Shown: piece by piece, positions 1-8,347 of the stretch
How the letters are laid out: each line of letters starts with the position of its first letter
Position numbering within the stretch: position 1 is the stretch's first letter
Virus record (IMG/VR): IMGVR_UViG_3300022927_000152
Span: 1-20,717 of that record
Length of the DNA stretch: 20,717 nt
Origin: a virus
Strand: one strand, 5' to 3'
The notes under the pieces: generated by a model
Told to the model about the DNA's origin: nothing
Databases searched by the model: none
What the model saw: the letters and a program-made list of their open reading frames with translations, nothing else
Made by a program: the position numbers and the translations under genes

Positions 1-681
1 CCTACTGTAAATGAACTTCAGTCTTATGCAGGAAGTTTTTCTAGTACAGTAATTCGTGGTAAAGCACAGTACCGTATGTTTGGTTATGTGAATGGTGAAA
101 AAGTTGGCATTGCTAAGGGTGTACTAGCTACTAAGTTTATTGACCAAGGTGGTACAGGTTTTCAGTGGGCTGAAACAAAGGGCTACAAAGTTTATATTGC
201 TGACTCACAATACATTGGTGACAACGAATATGTAATCTTTTCAAACAATGACGGTTATGTGTATCGTATGGAAAGTGGCACATCCCGTGATGGTGACAAT
301 GTTGTAGCTATATATGAATCACCATTTATGCCAGTTACCGATCCACAGAAACGTAAAACATTTTATAAACTTGATCTATATATTAAACCATTTGGTGCAA
401 TTAATATTGACTGTAATCTTAGATATAATCAAAATGATAAAAACAAAATACAACCTGCAACAATATCAATTGTGTCAGACGCAGGTGGCGGTGGTTTCTT
501 CGGTAATAACTTAGCAGTATATGGTACAACTGCATACGGAGAACCTCGTACACAATCATTTAACAATAACATTGTAGGTTCAGGTAATACAGTGGCACTA
601 AGAATAGAAGATGACAGTTCTAATTCAGCATTTTTGTTAGATACAGCAATACTTGAATTTGCTGAAAACAATAGGAAGTAA
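1..681 (+). CDS. Tail hub / stabilisation-type protein, C-terminal part (5' truncated)
   Basis: The reading frame is open from base 1, so only the last 226 residues of a longer protein are present; the ATG at 76 is internal. The segment has alternating beta-strand character, with phrases such as YVIFSNNDGYVYRMESG, and it ends with an LDTAILEF strand. This resembles the C-terminal part of P22 gp10 / T7 gp12-like tail tube or hub proteins of marine podoviruses, which link the portal vertex to the fibres. Position supports this: it lies immediately upstream of a tail fibre gene, with only 9 bases between its TAA and the next ATG. A role in the tail nozzle is inferred from family resemblance and synteny, with no catalytic motif visible. 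Another beta-rich tail protein cannot be excluded. Confidence 0.6.
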   Translation, partial: PTVNELQSYAGSFSSTVIRGKAQYRMFGYVNGEKVGIAKGVLATKFIDQGGTGFQWAETKGYKVYIADSQYIGDNEYVIFSNNDGYVYRMESGTSRDGDNVVAIYESPFMPVTDPQKRKTFYKLDLYIKPFGAINIDCNLRYNQNDKNKIQPATISIVSDAGGGGFFGNNLAVYGTTAYGEPRTQSFNNNIVGSGNTVALRIEDDSSNSAFLLDTAILEFAENNRK

Positions 682-690
682 GGAAAGCTT

Positions 691-2067
691 ATGGGTACAG
701 GTTACGTAAGAGCAGATACAGGTAATAATATTGCTAACGGTAATGTTATTGATGCCGATGATCTTGACAACGAGTTCAATGCTATTGAAACAGCATTTAA
801 TGCTAGTACGGGCCATACTCACGATGGCACTACATCAGAAGGTGCGCCTATTGAAGTCATTGGACCAACACAGGATGTTGTAGCTACAGCCTCTGTACTA
901 CGCCCTAAAACTACAAACACTGTAGACCTTGGTACATCTAGCCTGAAATATAAAGATGCTTATCTAGCAGGTGATCTTAACTTAGATGGTTCTATTACAT
1001 CTACAGGTGCAGTTAGTTTAGGTTCAACTGCAATCACAGGTACACTATCTGTATCAACAAACACAACACTTACAGGTACTCTTGCAGTTAACGGTAACAC
1101 AACACTTGGTGATGCAGCTTCAGATACGGTGACAGTAAATGCGGATATTGCTTCAAGTCTTATTCCTTCTGTTGATGACTCTTACGATCTTGGTGCCGTT
1201 GGTTCTGAGTGGCGTAACGCCTATATTGATGGCACTGCTTACATTGATACTGGCTCTATTGATACTGCAAATGTGGGAACTTTAGCTGTATCAGGTAATG
1301 GTACAATTACGGGTAATCTTACAGTTGATGGTACTCTAACAGGTTCAGGTTCTATTGTTGCAAATACGGCAGATACACTTACAACTGCACGTACCATCAC
1401 TATTGCAGGTGTAACATCAGGTGCAGCTAACTTTGACGGTTCTTCTAACATAACTATTACTACTACAGGTCTTACTCTTGATAGCACAGAAGTAACTGCA
1501 ACAGGTACGGAGTTAAACATCCTTGATGGTGCAACTTTAACAACTGCAGAACTAAACACTCTTGATGGTATTACTGCGAGTACTACAGAACTTAACTATG
1601 TAGACGGTGTAACGTCAAACATCCAGACACAACTTGATAGTAAACTTACTGACTTCGCACTAGAAAGTTACACAGGTGATGTTGACATTGATGGCGAACT
1701 TGTGGTAACATCTTACAATGAAACATTTGCTGCTGTAACATCATCAAGTAATGCAACTACGATTGACTGTGAAGCAGGTAACGTATTCAGCCATACACTA
1801 ACGGAGAACACCACATTTACAATCAGCAACCCACCTGCAAGTGGTACAGCTTATGGTTTCTCACTGAAGATTGTACAAGATGCAAGTGCTAGTGGTTATA
1901 CTGTAACATGGCCTAGTGCTATTATTTGGCCTAATGCAGATCAGTATGCAGCCTCTGGTGTACCTCAACTTACAAGCACTGCCTCTGCAGTAGATCAGTT
2001 TGTGTTCTACACACATGATGGTGGTACTACATGGTATGGCTTTACAGCAGGTTTAGACTTAGGATAA
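691..2067 (+). CDS. Tail fibre protein
   Basis: This 458-residue protein is very rich in Thr, Ser, Gly, Asn and Asp. Residues 1-60 (MGTGYVRADTGNNIANGN, then a GHTHDGTTSEGAPI stretch at 41-54) look like the virion-attachment head seen on many marine phage fibres. Residues 75-265 are short beta repeats with two 'DLG...WRNAYIDG'-type units (80-100 and 166-183), probably a trimeric beta-solenoid shaft. Residues 271-306 hold three T-x-x-E-L-N-x-[LV]-D-G repeats, a common phage fibre element. The C-terminal 100 residues form a beta domain (TFTISNPPASGTAYGF, DQFVFYTHDGGTTWYGF) found at the ends of such fibres. It would bind the host surface. The start has an AGGAAAG ribosome site, and the next gene follows after 6 bases. 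Confidence 0.8.
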   Translation: MGTGYVRADTGNNIANGNVIDADDLDNEFNAIETAFNASTGHTHDGTTSEGAPIEVIGPTQDVVATASVLRPKTTNTVDLGTSSLKYKDAYLAGDLNLDGSITSTGAVSLGSTAITGTLSVSTNTTLTGTLAVNGNTTLGDAASDTVTVNADIASSLIPSVDDSYDLGAVGSEWRNAYIDGTAYIDTGSIDTANVGTLAVSGNGTITGNLTVDGTLTGSGSIVANTADTLTTARTITIAGVTSGAANFDGSSNITITTTGLTLDSTEVTATGTELNILDGATLTTAELNTLDGITASTTELNYVDGVTSNIQTQLDSKLTDFALESYTGDVDIDGELVVTSYNETFAAVTSSSNATTIDCEAGNVFSHTLTENTTFTISNPPASGTAYGFSLKIVQDASASGYTVTWPSAIIWPNADQYAASGVPQLTSTASAVDQFVFYTHDGGTTWYGFTAGLDLG

Positions 2068-2073
2068 CATAGA

Positions 2074-4065
2074 ATGAGTAACATTAAAAAGTTAATGATG
2101 TCTGCAGCAGGTGGTGGTGGTACAAACGTAGAAGAATTATTCAGCAGCTATTTATATCACGGAACAGGCTCCTCATTAACAATAACTAACAATATTGATT
2201 TGAGTACCGAAGGCGGTCTGGTTTGGCTGAAAGGTAGAGATTTTTCTGACAACCATGCACTTTACGACACGACTAGGGGTGTGAGAAATTACATTCACAG
2301 CAATACCACAGGTGGGCAAGCTACGGCAGGTGGTGGTCAGGGTTTAACCAATTTCACGACTAGCGGATTTACCGTTGGAAGCAATGTTACGTCAGAGAAT
2401 AATAGTGGCAAGGATCATGTGGCTTTCACATTTAGAAAAACCCCCAAGTTTTTTGACATTGTTACTTGGAACGGCGACAGCACTGGCGACAGAACGATTT
2501 CACATAACCTAGATCATACTGTCGGCATGATGCTCGTTAAGCAGACTAACGGTACGAATGATTGGAACGTGTATCACCGCAGAATGAACAATGGTACGAA
2601 TGATGCAAACTATGTTGCTATGCTTCATAGCACTACATCCGCTTTTACTAGCGACTATTGGACATATACACATCCTACAACGTCATCCTTCACTGTAAGA
2701 AGTAACCTAAATATCTCTGGTAGAACTTATATAGCCTACCTATTCGCCCACAACGATGGTGACGGTAATTTCGGCCCTACAGGGGATCAGGACATTATCA
2801 AGTGTGGGAGTTATTCAGGAACAGGAAGTGAAGCTGAAATTAATGTAGGTTTTGAGCCGCAATGGTTATTGTTTAAGAAAACTTCAGGTAATGGAAACTG
2901 GGTTATTTTTAACAGTATGAGCGGTTTCACCTCAAGGTTTGACAATCGTTTGTTCCCCAACACCACTTCTTTTGAAAATAGCACAGAAAATTGGCTAGAC
3001 CCAACGGCGACAGGGTTTAGAACAGAAATAAGTGATACATGGAACAGCGGTACATATATTTATGTTGCCATACGCCGTGGGACTGCCATACCAGAAAGTG
3101 CATCTGATGTATTTGATGTAAGTCAAAATTTATCTGCATCTGGTAGCACAAGATGGCAACCAAATAATATCTCAAACAATACCACAACTAACAGCAATGC
3201 TGGTTTTGGCTTTTCTCCTGATATGTGCATTATCAAGCCATCTGGAAGTTCAAAGGATCATTATGTAGCCACAAGAGCGCTTGGCAGTGGAACATTCGCA
3301 ACCAATAGCAATACAGCGTATAGTTACAATGATGCCGTGCATTTTAATGAGGCTCAAAATCATGTCCAAGTGGGGGCCGCAACAGATATTAATAGTCAAG
3401 TTGACTTAATTGGATACCAAGCATGGAAACGTGCGCCTCATTTTTTTGATGTCGTTCCTTACATCGGGAACGGAGCAAACCCCCATATTATATCTCATAG
3501 TCTTGGTGTTGCCCCTGAATTAATTTGGATTAAAAGTCGTGATAATGCACGGTCTTGGACATCTTCTTTACCCACGGGATCGGGTAATACCTCTACAACG
3601 CAACGACTACTATTAAATAGTACTACTGGTGCGGTAAGTCAAGCATATTTTCCATCGCAACCGACAGATACAACTTTTTCTATTATTGCCGATCCAGATA
3701 TAAATGCGAATAATGAAAATTATGTTGCATATCTTTTTGCCACACTTGCTGGTGTCTCTAAGGTGGGTATTTACACGGGTACTGGTTCTGACATCAATGT
3801 TGATTGCGGGTTTTCCAATGGCGCAAGCTGGGTAATGGTCAAGTGTTCTTCTCATGCGGGGTCGTGGCAAATGTATAATACAGCTTTTGGCAATGGCATT
3901 GCATCTGGAAATGATAGCTTTACTGAAATGGAAAGTGCTGGTGGAATAAGTAGCTCACAAGATAGAATAGATCCATATTCTGCGGGATTTAGCGTGCCAG
4001 CAGGTGCTGGTGGTGATATGAACCTAAGCGGCAGAACTTATATTTTCTATGCAATCGCAGCATAA
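2074..4065 (+). CDS. Repeat-built tail fibre / adhesin-like virion protein
   Basis: This 663-residue protein starts MSNIKKLMMSAAGGGG, a leader I know from marine phage tail proteins. The rest is made of about six related units of roughly 100 residues (26-122, 126-225, 241-335, a degenerate one at 346-452, 457-556, 563-661). Clear units begin with [YVG]-x-[GW]-x-G-[ST/N]-like strands, continue to a 'W[LIV]-x-[VI]K' strand, then a W-x-x-[YF] strand, and close with 'GRTYI-AYLFA'-like strands. From memory this resembles the repeated domain labelled DUF7483 in phages; I cannot confirm it here. Its location after the fibre gene suggests a receptor-binding or fibre-tip role. Serine AGC and codons such as GCG, GGG and CCC are visibly more common than in flanking genes, hinting at separate ancestry. 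Confidence 0.6.
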   Translation: MSNIKKLMMSAAGGGGTNVEELFSSYLYHGTGSSLTITNNIDLSTEGGLVWLKGRDFSDNHALYDTTRGVRNYIHSNTTGGQATAGGGQGLTNFTTSGFTVGSNVTSENNSGKDHVAFTFRKTPKFFDIVTWNGDSTGDRTISHNLDHTVGMMLVKQTNGTNDWNVYHRRMNNGTNDANYVAMLHSTTSAFTSDYWTYTHPTTSSFTVRSNLNISGRTYIAYLFAHNDGDGNFGPTGDQDIIKCGSYSGTGSEAEINVGFEPQWLLFKKTSGNGNWVIFNSMSGFTSRFDNRLFPNTTSFENSTENWLDPTATGFRTEISDTWNSGTYIYVAIRRGTAIPESASDVFDVSQNLSASGSTRWQPNNISNNTTTNSNAGFGFSPDMCIIKPSGSSKDHYVATRALGSGTFATNSNTAYSYNDAVHFNEAQNHVQVGAATDINSQVDLIGYQAWKRAPHFFDVVPYIGNGANPHIISHSLGVAPELIWIKSRDNARSWTSSLPTGSGNTSTTQRLLLNSTTGAVSQAYFPSQPTDTTFSIIADPDINANNENYVAYLFATLAGVSKVGIYTGTGSDINVDCGFSNGASWVMVKCSSHAGSWQMYNTAFGNGIASGNDSFTEMESAGGISSSQDRIDPYSAGFSVPAGAGGDMNLSGRTYIFYAIAA

Positions 4066-4093
4066 CTCAAGGTCATAAAAGGAGTATCAACTA

Positions 4094-4597
4094 ATGACTG
4101 AATATCGTGATCGCACAACAGGCGAACTTAAATCACAGGGGCAACTCCGCAAGGAAAACCCTAACATGTCTATGCCTAAAGTGTGGAGCACTAACGTGTT
4201 TGACGCACTTAATGTAGACCCTGTGCTACGTGCACCTCAACCTACAGAAGGTATTGGTGCATATCAATCAGTACGCCGCAATGGTGTCGTACAGGACAGC
4301 TTAGGCAACTGGGTTGAGGCTTGGGAAATAGCTGATATGTTCAGTGACACCACAGAAGATGGTGTTACAACTACTAAAGCAGAACATGAAGCAGCATATC
4401 AAGCACGTCTTGACAGTGATGCAGCAGAAAGTAATCGCAATGAACGTGATCGCTTGATTGCTGAAACTGATTGGTGGGCATCATCTGACTTGACTATGAC
4501 TGCTGAACAAACAGCTTACCGTCAAGCACTACGTGACATCACTACCCATGCTAACTGGCCTCACCTAGAAGCTGCCGATTGGCCTACTAAACCATAA
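4094..4597 (+). CDS. Tail-assembly chaperone-like protein
   Basis: The 167-residue product ends with a segment (residues 117-167) of the form NERDRLIAETDWWASSD, then YRQALRDIT and WPTKP. This matches the C-terminal motif of the Phage_tail_APC family (R-x-x-L-L-x-x-[ST]-D-W, then YRQ-x-LRD, then WP-x-P), which occurs in small proteins beside tail fibre genes. Those proteins are thought to help fibres fold or attach. The N-terminal 100 residues are not recognisable and may contact this phage's own fibre. A good ribosome site (AAAGGAG, 9 bases before the ATG) precedes it, and the holin candidate follows after 10 bases. Motif match is strong; function is inferred from family and position. Confidence 0.68.
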   Translation: MTEYRDRTTGELKSQGQLRKENPNMSMPKVWSTNVFDALNVDPVLRAPQPTEGIGAYQSVRRNGVVQDSLGNWVEAWEIADMFSDTTEDGVTTTKAEHEAAYQARLDSDAAESNRNERDRLIAETDWWASSDLTMTAEQTAYRQALRDITTHANWPHLEAADWPTKP

Positions 4598-4607
4598 GAG
4601 TTAGGCC

Positions 4608-4859
4608 ATGTCGGACATTAAGCTAACATCTGATGAACTAGAAGCTATGCTAGATCGTGCAGCAAGACGTGGGGCAAAGGAAGCTTTACGTTCTATTGGA
4701 CTGCTAGATGATGACGCACACAAAGATATAACTGAGATGCGTAGCTTACTAGAAGCATGGCGTGATACTCGTAAAGGTATATGGAATACCATTGTAAAAA
4801 TAGCAACAGTAGGCGTACTGACTTTTATAGCAGGTGCAGTCTGGATGACATTAAAATAG
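4608..4859 (+). CDS. Small one-TM membrane protein, holin candidate
   Basis: This 83-residue protein has a charged helical N-terminal part (1-57), including an RRGAKEAL segment and GLLDDDAHKDITEMRSLLEAW, followed by a single hydrophobic stretch (about 61-81, TIVKIATVGVLTFIAGAVWM) and a terminal Lys. The pattern recalls small proteins of alphaproteobacterial phages labelled DUF6127, from memory. Placement between the tail chaperone and ejection-protein genes, and its size and topology, fit a class III-like holin or another membrane component of lysis or DNA entry. No endolysin is seen next to it, so the lysis role is only a possibility. The ribosome site is weak (TTAGGCC). Confidence 0.6.
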   Translation: MSDIKLTSDELEAMLDRAARRGAKEALRSIGLLDDDAHKDITEMRSLLEAWRDTRKGIWNTIVKIATVGVLTFIAGAVWMTLK

Positions 4860-4871
4860 TAAGGCATAGAT

Positions 4872-7589
4872 ATGATTAATCAAATTAAAAATCCTACATT
4901 CGGTGGTTTTAAACCAAATGCCATGCAACGAATTGCAGGTACACTGGGTTATACTGGTGACATGTCTGGCTTTCAAGAATACCTTAATCAAAATCCTGAC
5001 AAACAAGCACAGATGGATCAGTTTAAACAAGCAGCTATGACTATGGCACGTGGTGGTGCAGTACAAAAGTTTCAGGTAGGCGGTTTTCCAACTATTAATC
5101 AACAACAAAAACCTGAAGATCAAGTGCAACAACCACAACCTCAGACTATGCAGCTTGGTCCAAATGTAACTACACCACAAGTGTCAACACAACAACCTCT
5201 GTACACTACACAAAAGACAGACACAGGTTTTCAGGTACTTGATCAAACAGGTAAAGCTGTAAAGACTAACCTTGACACAATGCAGCAAGCACAACAGTAT
5301 GCTCAACAGCAGGGTGTACAGATAGGTACTGGTCCTAGTGATGGTGGTCCTGCACCAGTTACTATGCCTGAACCATTAGGTGAAGATGTAATTAAAAAAT
5401 ACACTGCTAATGTACCTAGTCATTTTGGTCCTCAACTTAAAGATATGTTTAAGTCTGGTAAACTTCCTGCCGATCCTAATAAGTATACTATTTCAGGTGG
5501 ACCACGTAACTGGACTATTACGTATGCAGATGGAACAACTATTAAGAATACTGCAAAAAATCGTTCTAGTGTAGAAAACGATGCCGCTAACATTATTCCT
5601 ACTTACATTAATAACTTTAAGGGTAGTGAAGAATATACACAAAATAAAGCACAACAAGATGCTTACCGTAACTATTTATCTAGTAGTGTAACTGGTGGTG
5701 TAACTGGTGATATTCAAAACATTGAACAAGAGTATACCAATGCACAGTCAAACTACACACAACAAAACTTAGAACTACAACGTCTGCAACAACAAGCTGC
5801 AGCCAATCCTAATGATCCATACCTAAAAGAACTTGTAGAAGCTAAGGGCAAAGAAGTGTCAGACACATATTCACGTCTGCAACAGCTTCAGCCACTCTAT
5901 CAATCCACACAGAAAACAATTAAAGATGTAATGACTGAACGTGCAACTGATCCTACGTTGCCTGAAGGTGCTCGTGTTGATCCTACTATGATTAAACAAG
6001 AAGCAGGTCAGTTTATTCCTCAAGGTAGTGGTCAGGTGTCTGGTGAGTTTGGTGTAAGTGAAGTTGCACTAGCTAATACATATTTATCTGCAAATGTAGA
6101 TCAGCCTGATACAGCTAAGTATGAAGCAGACGTACAAGCAGATCAAGTGGCTGCACAGACACAGGCACTAAACGCAGCACAGACCAATGAAGACGATGCT
6201 CGTGCTAAAGTGTCTGCAGCTATGGCTACAGCAAGTATGGTAGGTGATCTGAATGCTGCACAAGGTACTGCAACTCTCATGGAGAATGAAGTACAACGTG
6301 AGATACAAGACGGCGAGATAGTATCTGGTGCTTCTGCAGATGCAACTAAAGCAGCTAAGTTTACTGAACAGATTGATGCAGCAACTGCTACACCTTCAGA
6401 GAAAGCCACAGTACAAGGTCAGCTTGTAGGCTTGATGGAACAGTTTGAGGGTACTGCACCACCCCCGTGGGCTGCAGGGGCTGTACGTCTAGCTAACCAA
6501 CAGATGGCTGCTCGTGGTCTTAGTGCTTCGTCAATGGCAGGACAAGCCATTATGCAAGCAGCTATGGAAAGTGCACTACCAATTGCACAAGCTGATGCAG
6601 CTACACAAGCACAATTTGAAGCACAGAACTTGTCAAATCGTCAAGCACGTGCTATGCTTGCGGCAGAACAACGTGCTAAGTTCTTGGGTCAAGAGTTTGA
6701 TCAAGACTTCCAAACTCGTGTATTAAAAGCAAGTACAATTAGTGACATTGCTAATATGAACTTTACTGCTGACCAACAGATTCAGTTAGAGAATGCTCGT
6801 TCAGTACAAACAATGAACTTAGAGAACTTGTCTAACCGTCAAGCTATGGTTCTTGCAGAGGCATCTGCACTAGCTAACCTAGACATGGGTAACCTGAACA
6901 ACCGTCAACAGACTGCAGTACAGAATGCTCAAAACTTCTTACAGCTAGACATGGCTAACTTGTCCAACGAACAACAAACAGAACTGTTTAAGTCACAACA
7001 GGTTATTAACTCTATGTTGACTGACCAAGCTGCTGTAAATGCTTCACGTCAGTTTAATGCACAATCAGAGAACCAAGCTAATCAGTTCTACGACAACTTG
7101 AACTCAACCATTAACATGTTCAATTCAGAACAACAGAATGCACAAGAACGTTTTAATGCAGGTCAAGTTAATGCAGCTAACCAGTTTAATGCTGAGATGA
7201 AGAACCAACGTGAACAGTTCAATGCACAGAACCAGTTGGTAGTTGATCAGTCAAATGCTCAGTGGCGTAGAGAGATTGCTACAGCAGATACTGCTGCTAT
7301 TAACCGTGCAAACGAATTGAATGCTATCAATACACTGGACATCTCTAACACTGCTTACAATAACATGTGGCAGTTATACGGTGATCAGATGGAATGGGCA
7401 TGGACAAGTGCAGAGAACCAACAAGATCGCTTGAATGAACTTGCACAAGAACAATTGTCACTTGAAGAACGTAAAATGATGATTGATGCAAACTCTTCTG
7501 CTTCGTTTGGTAAGCTTGTAAGTAGCGTACTGTTTACTGATATGTCTACACTTGGCAAAACGTTTGGTGGAAGTCTTTTAGGATTTTAA
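4872..7589 (+). CDS. Large Gln/Asn-rich internal virion protein with hendecad repeats
   Basis: The 905-residue protein has three regions. Residues 1-72 resemble the N-terminus of marine podovirus internal proteins (NPTFGGFKPNAMQRIAGTLG, then ARGGAVQKFQVGGF at 59-72). Residues 73-560 are Gln-rich with predicted helical segments, including a conserved-looking stretch around 547-575 (AARGLSASSMAGQAIMQAAM). Residues 586-827 form a strict 11/22-residue repeat: NL[SN]N[RE]Q at 586, 652, 674 and 696, and Phe exactly every 11 residues at 728, 739, 750, 761, 772 and 783. Such a period favours long straight helices, as expected of a periplasm-spanning ejection conduit like T7 gp14-16. That role is inference from size, position and helicity. 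It is followed 12 bases later by a 71-residue gene with a good AGGA site. Confidence 0.65.
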   Translation: MINQIKNPTFGGFKPNAMQRIAGTLGYTGDMSGFQEYLNQNPDKQAQMDQFKQAAMTMARGGAVQKFQVGGFPTINQQQKPEDQVQQPQPQTMQLGPNVTTPQVSTQQPLYTTQKTDTGFQVLDQTGKAVKTNLDTMQQAQQYAQQQGVQIGTGPSDGGPAPVTMPEPLGEDVIKKYTANVPSHFGPQLKDMFKSGKLPADPNKYTISGGPRNWTITYADGTTIKNTAKNRSSVENDAANIIPTYINNFKGSEEYTQNKAQQDAYRNYLSSSVTGGVTGDIQNIEQEYTNAQSNYTQQNLELQRLQQQAAANPNDPYLKELVEAKGKEVSDTYSRLQQLQPLYQSTQKTIKDVMTERATDPTLPEGARVDPTMIKQEAGQFIPQGSGQVSGEFGVSEVALANTYLSANVDQPDTAKYEADVQADQVAAQTQALNAAQTNEDDARAKVSAAMATASMVGDLNAAQGTATLMENEVQREIQDGEIVSGASADATKAAKFTEQIDAATATPSEKATVQGQLVGLMEQFEGTAPPPWAAGAVRLANQQMAARGLSASSMAGQAIMQAAMESALPIAQADAATQAQFEAQNLSNRQARAMLAAEQRAKFLGQEFDQDFQTRVLKASTISDIANMNFTADQQIQLENARSVQTMNLENLSNRQAMVLAEASALANLDMGNLNNRQQTAVQNAQNFLQLDMANLSNEQQTELFKSQQVINSMLTDQAAVNASRQFNAQSENQANQFYDNLNSTINMFNSEQQNAQERFNAGQVNAANQFNAEMKNQREQFNAQNQLVVDQSNAQWRREIATADTAAINRANELNAINTLDISNTAYNNMWQLYGDQMEWAWTSAENQQDRLNELAQEQLSLEERKMMIDANSSASFGKLVSSVLFTDMSTLGKTFGGSLLGF

Positions 7590-7601
7590 AGGAATAGTAT
7601 T

Positions 7602-7817
7602 ATGAATTTATATACTGCTGCAGCAAAAGGTTATGCAAAGGCTGTACGTGATTTAAGTAAACGTAGCAAGCCAACAATGGAACCACAGAAAACTGGTGGT
7701 TTACTTGCACGTGATATGACACGTAAGCCTAAGCAAGATGCCCCTAAAGATAAACAACCATATGACATGGTGCTTGATGCAATGCAACAAATTCGTGAGT
7801 ATAGGAATAAATTATAA
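7602..7817 (+). CDS. Small basic protein with GLLAR motif in the internal virion block
   Basis: This 71-residue, Lys/Arg-rich protein has an N-terminal helix (about 3-20, YTAAAKGYAKAVRDLSK), a linker with TGGLLARDM at 31-39, and a C-terminal helix (about 54-71). I do not recognise a family. The GLLAR motif echoes the C-terminal ends of the 176- and 1269-residue neighbours, suggesting a shared partner in the virion. An AAAGGA ribosome site lies 8 bases before the ATG. Its TAA shares one base with the next ATG (TAATG at 7815-7819), so the two genes are probably co-translated. Its length and clean coupling argue for a real gene. Confidence 0.6.
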   Translation: MNLYTAAAKGYAKAVRDLSKRSKPTMEPQKTGGLLARDMTRKPKQDAPKDKQPYDMVLDAMQQIREYRNKL

Positions 7818-8347
7818 TGGCACAGAATTATCGTAAGAGTTTTAATGCTCCTATCCCTGGACAAAGCTTAACTGCTGAACTGGGTGCACGTCCTTGGCAA
7901 CACCCACCCCAGTACAATACAGTGGAAGAAGCTATGGACTTTTATGCTCCACGTATTCTTGAGCCACAGTTTCGTGATCAGATGGTAGAGGTAATGGAAC
8001 TTGGTATTCCCCTTACCACAATCGCAAACTCTTTACAGTCTGGTGGTGTCATGCAAGGTAAGCACAGTATTGATGTGGGTATCCTTATCATGCCAGTGCT
8101 GATTGAAATGTTATCTTACGTTGGTGATGAAGAAGGTGTTGACTATGTGATTGGTACAGAGATGGAAGAACCTGAGCAAGGTAAATTCCGTGACTCAACA
8201 ATTGCTAAAGCAATGCGTGATGTAAAGAAACGTATGGAAGAAACTGGTGGTATTGCTGAAGAGCAAACACCAGAAGAACCAACTGAAGAACCTATGATGG
8301 AAACAGAAGAGCCTGAAGCTACAGGTCTAATGGCACGGAGGCAGTAA
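7817..8347 (+). CDS. Internal virion block protein, unknown function
   Basis: The 176-residue product has an N-terminal part with SLTAELGARPWQHPPQYNTVEEAMDFY phrasing (about 18-44), a helical middle (about 45-110, with PLTTIANSLQSGGVMQGKHS), and an acidic, Glu/Pro-rich tail (about 145-170) ending GLMARRQ. Proteins with this layout occur beside the ejection-protein genes in pelagiphage-type podoviruses, but none has a function I can name. A structural or assembly (scaffold-like) role is suggested by position and by the acidic disordered tail. It is coupled on both sides by one-base TAATG overlaps (7817 and 8347). The C-terminal GLMAR motif parallels GLLAR in the 71-residue protein and GLMSR at the end of the 1269-residue protein. 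Confidence 0.6.
   Translation: MAQNYRKSFNAPIPGQSLTAELGARPWQHPPQYNTVEEAMDFYAPRILEPQFRDQMVEVMELGIPLTTIANSLQSGGVMQGKHSIDVGILIMPVLIEMLSYVGDEEGVDYVIGTEMEEPEQGKFRDSTIAKAMRDVKKRMEETGGIAEEQTPEEPTEEPMMETEEPEATGLMARRQ

Noticed and set aside
1239-1559. Leftward open frame of 106 codons inside the tail fibre gene
   Set aside because: It is opposite a repeat-rich fibre gene, has no ribosome site, and its composition mirrors the Thr/Ser/Gly codons of the other strand.
1501-1650. TELNxLDG repeats as a CRISPR-like or DNA-level repeat array
   Set aside because: The repeats are in protein sequence with variable codons and unequal spacing; they are a fibre protein motif.
3613-3870. Leftward frame of 85 codons inside the adhesin-like gene
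   Set aside because: No ribosome site or recognisable motif, and it runs against the operon direction; a shadow frame.
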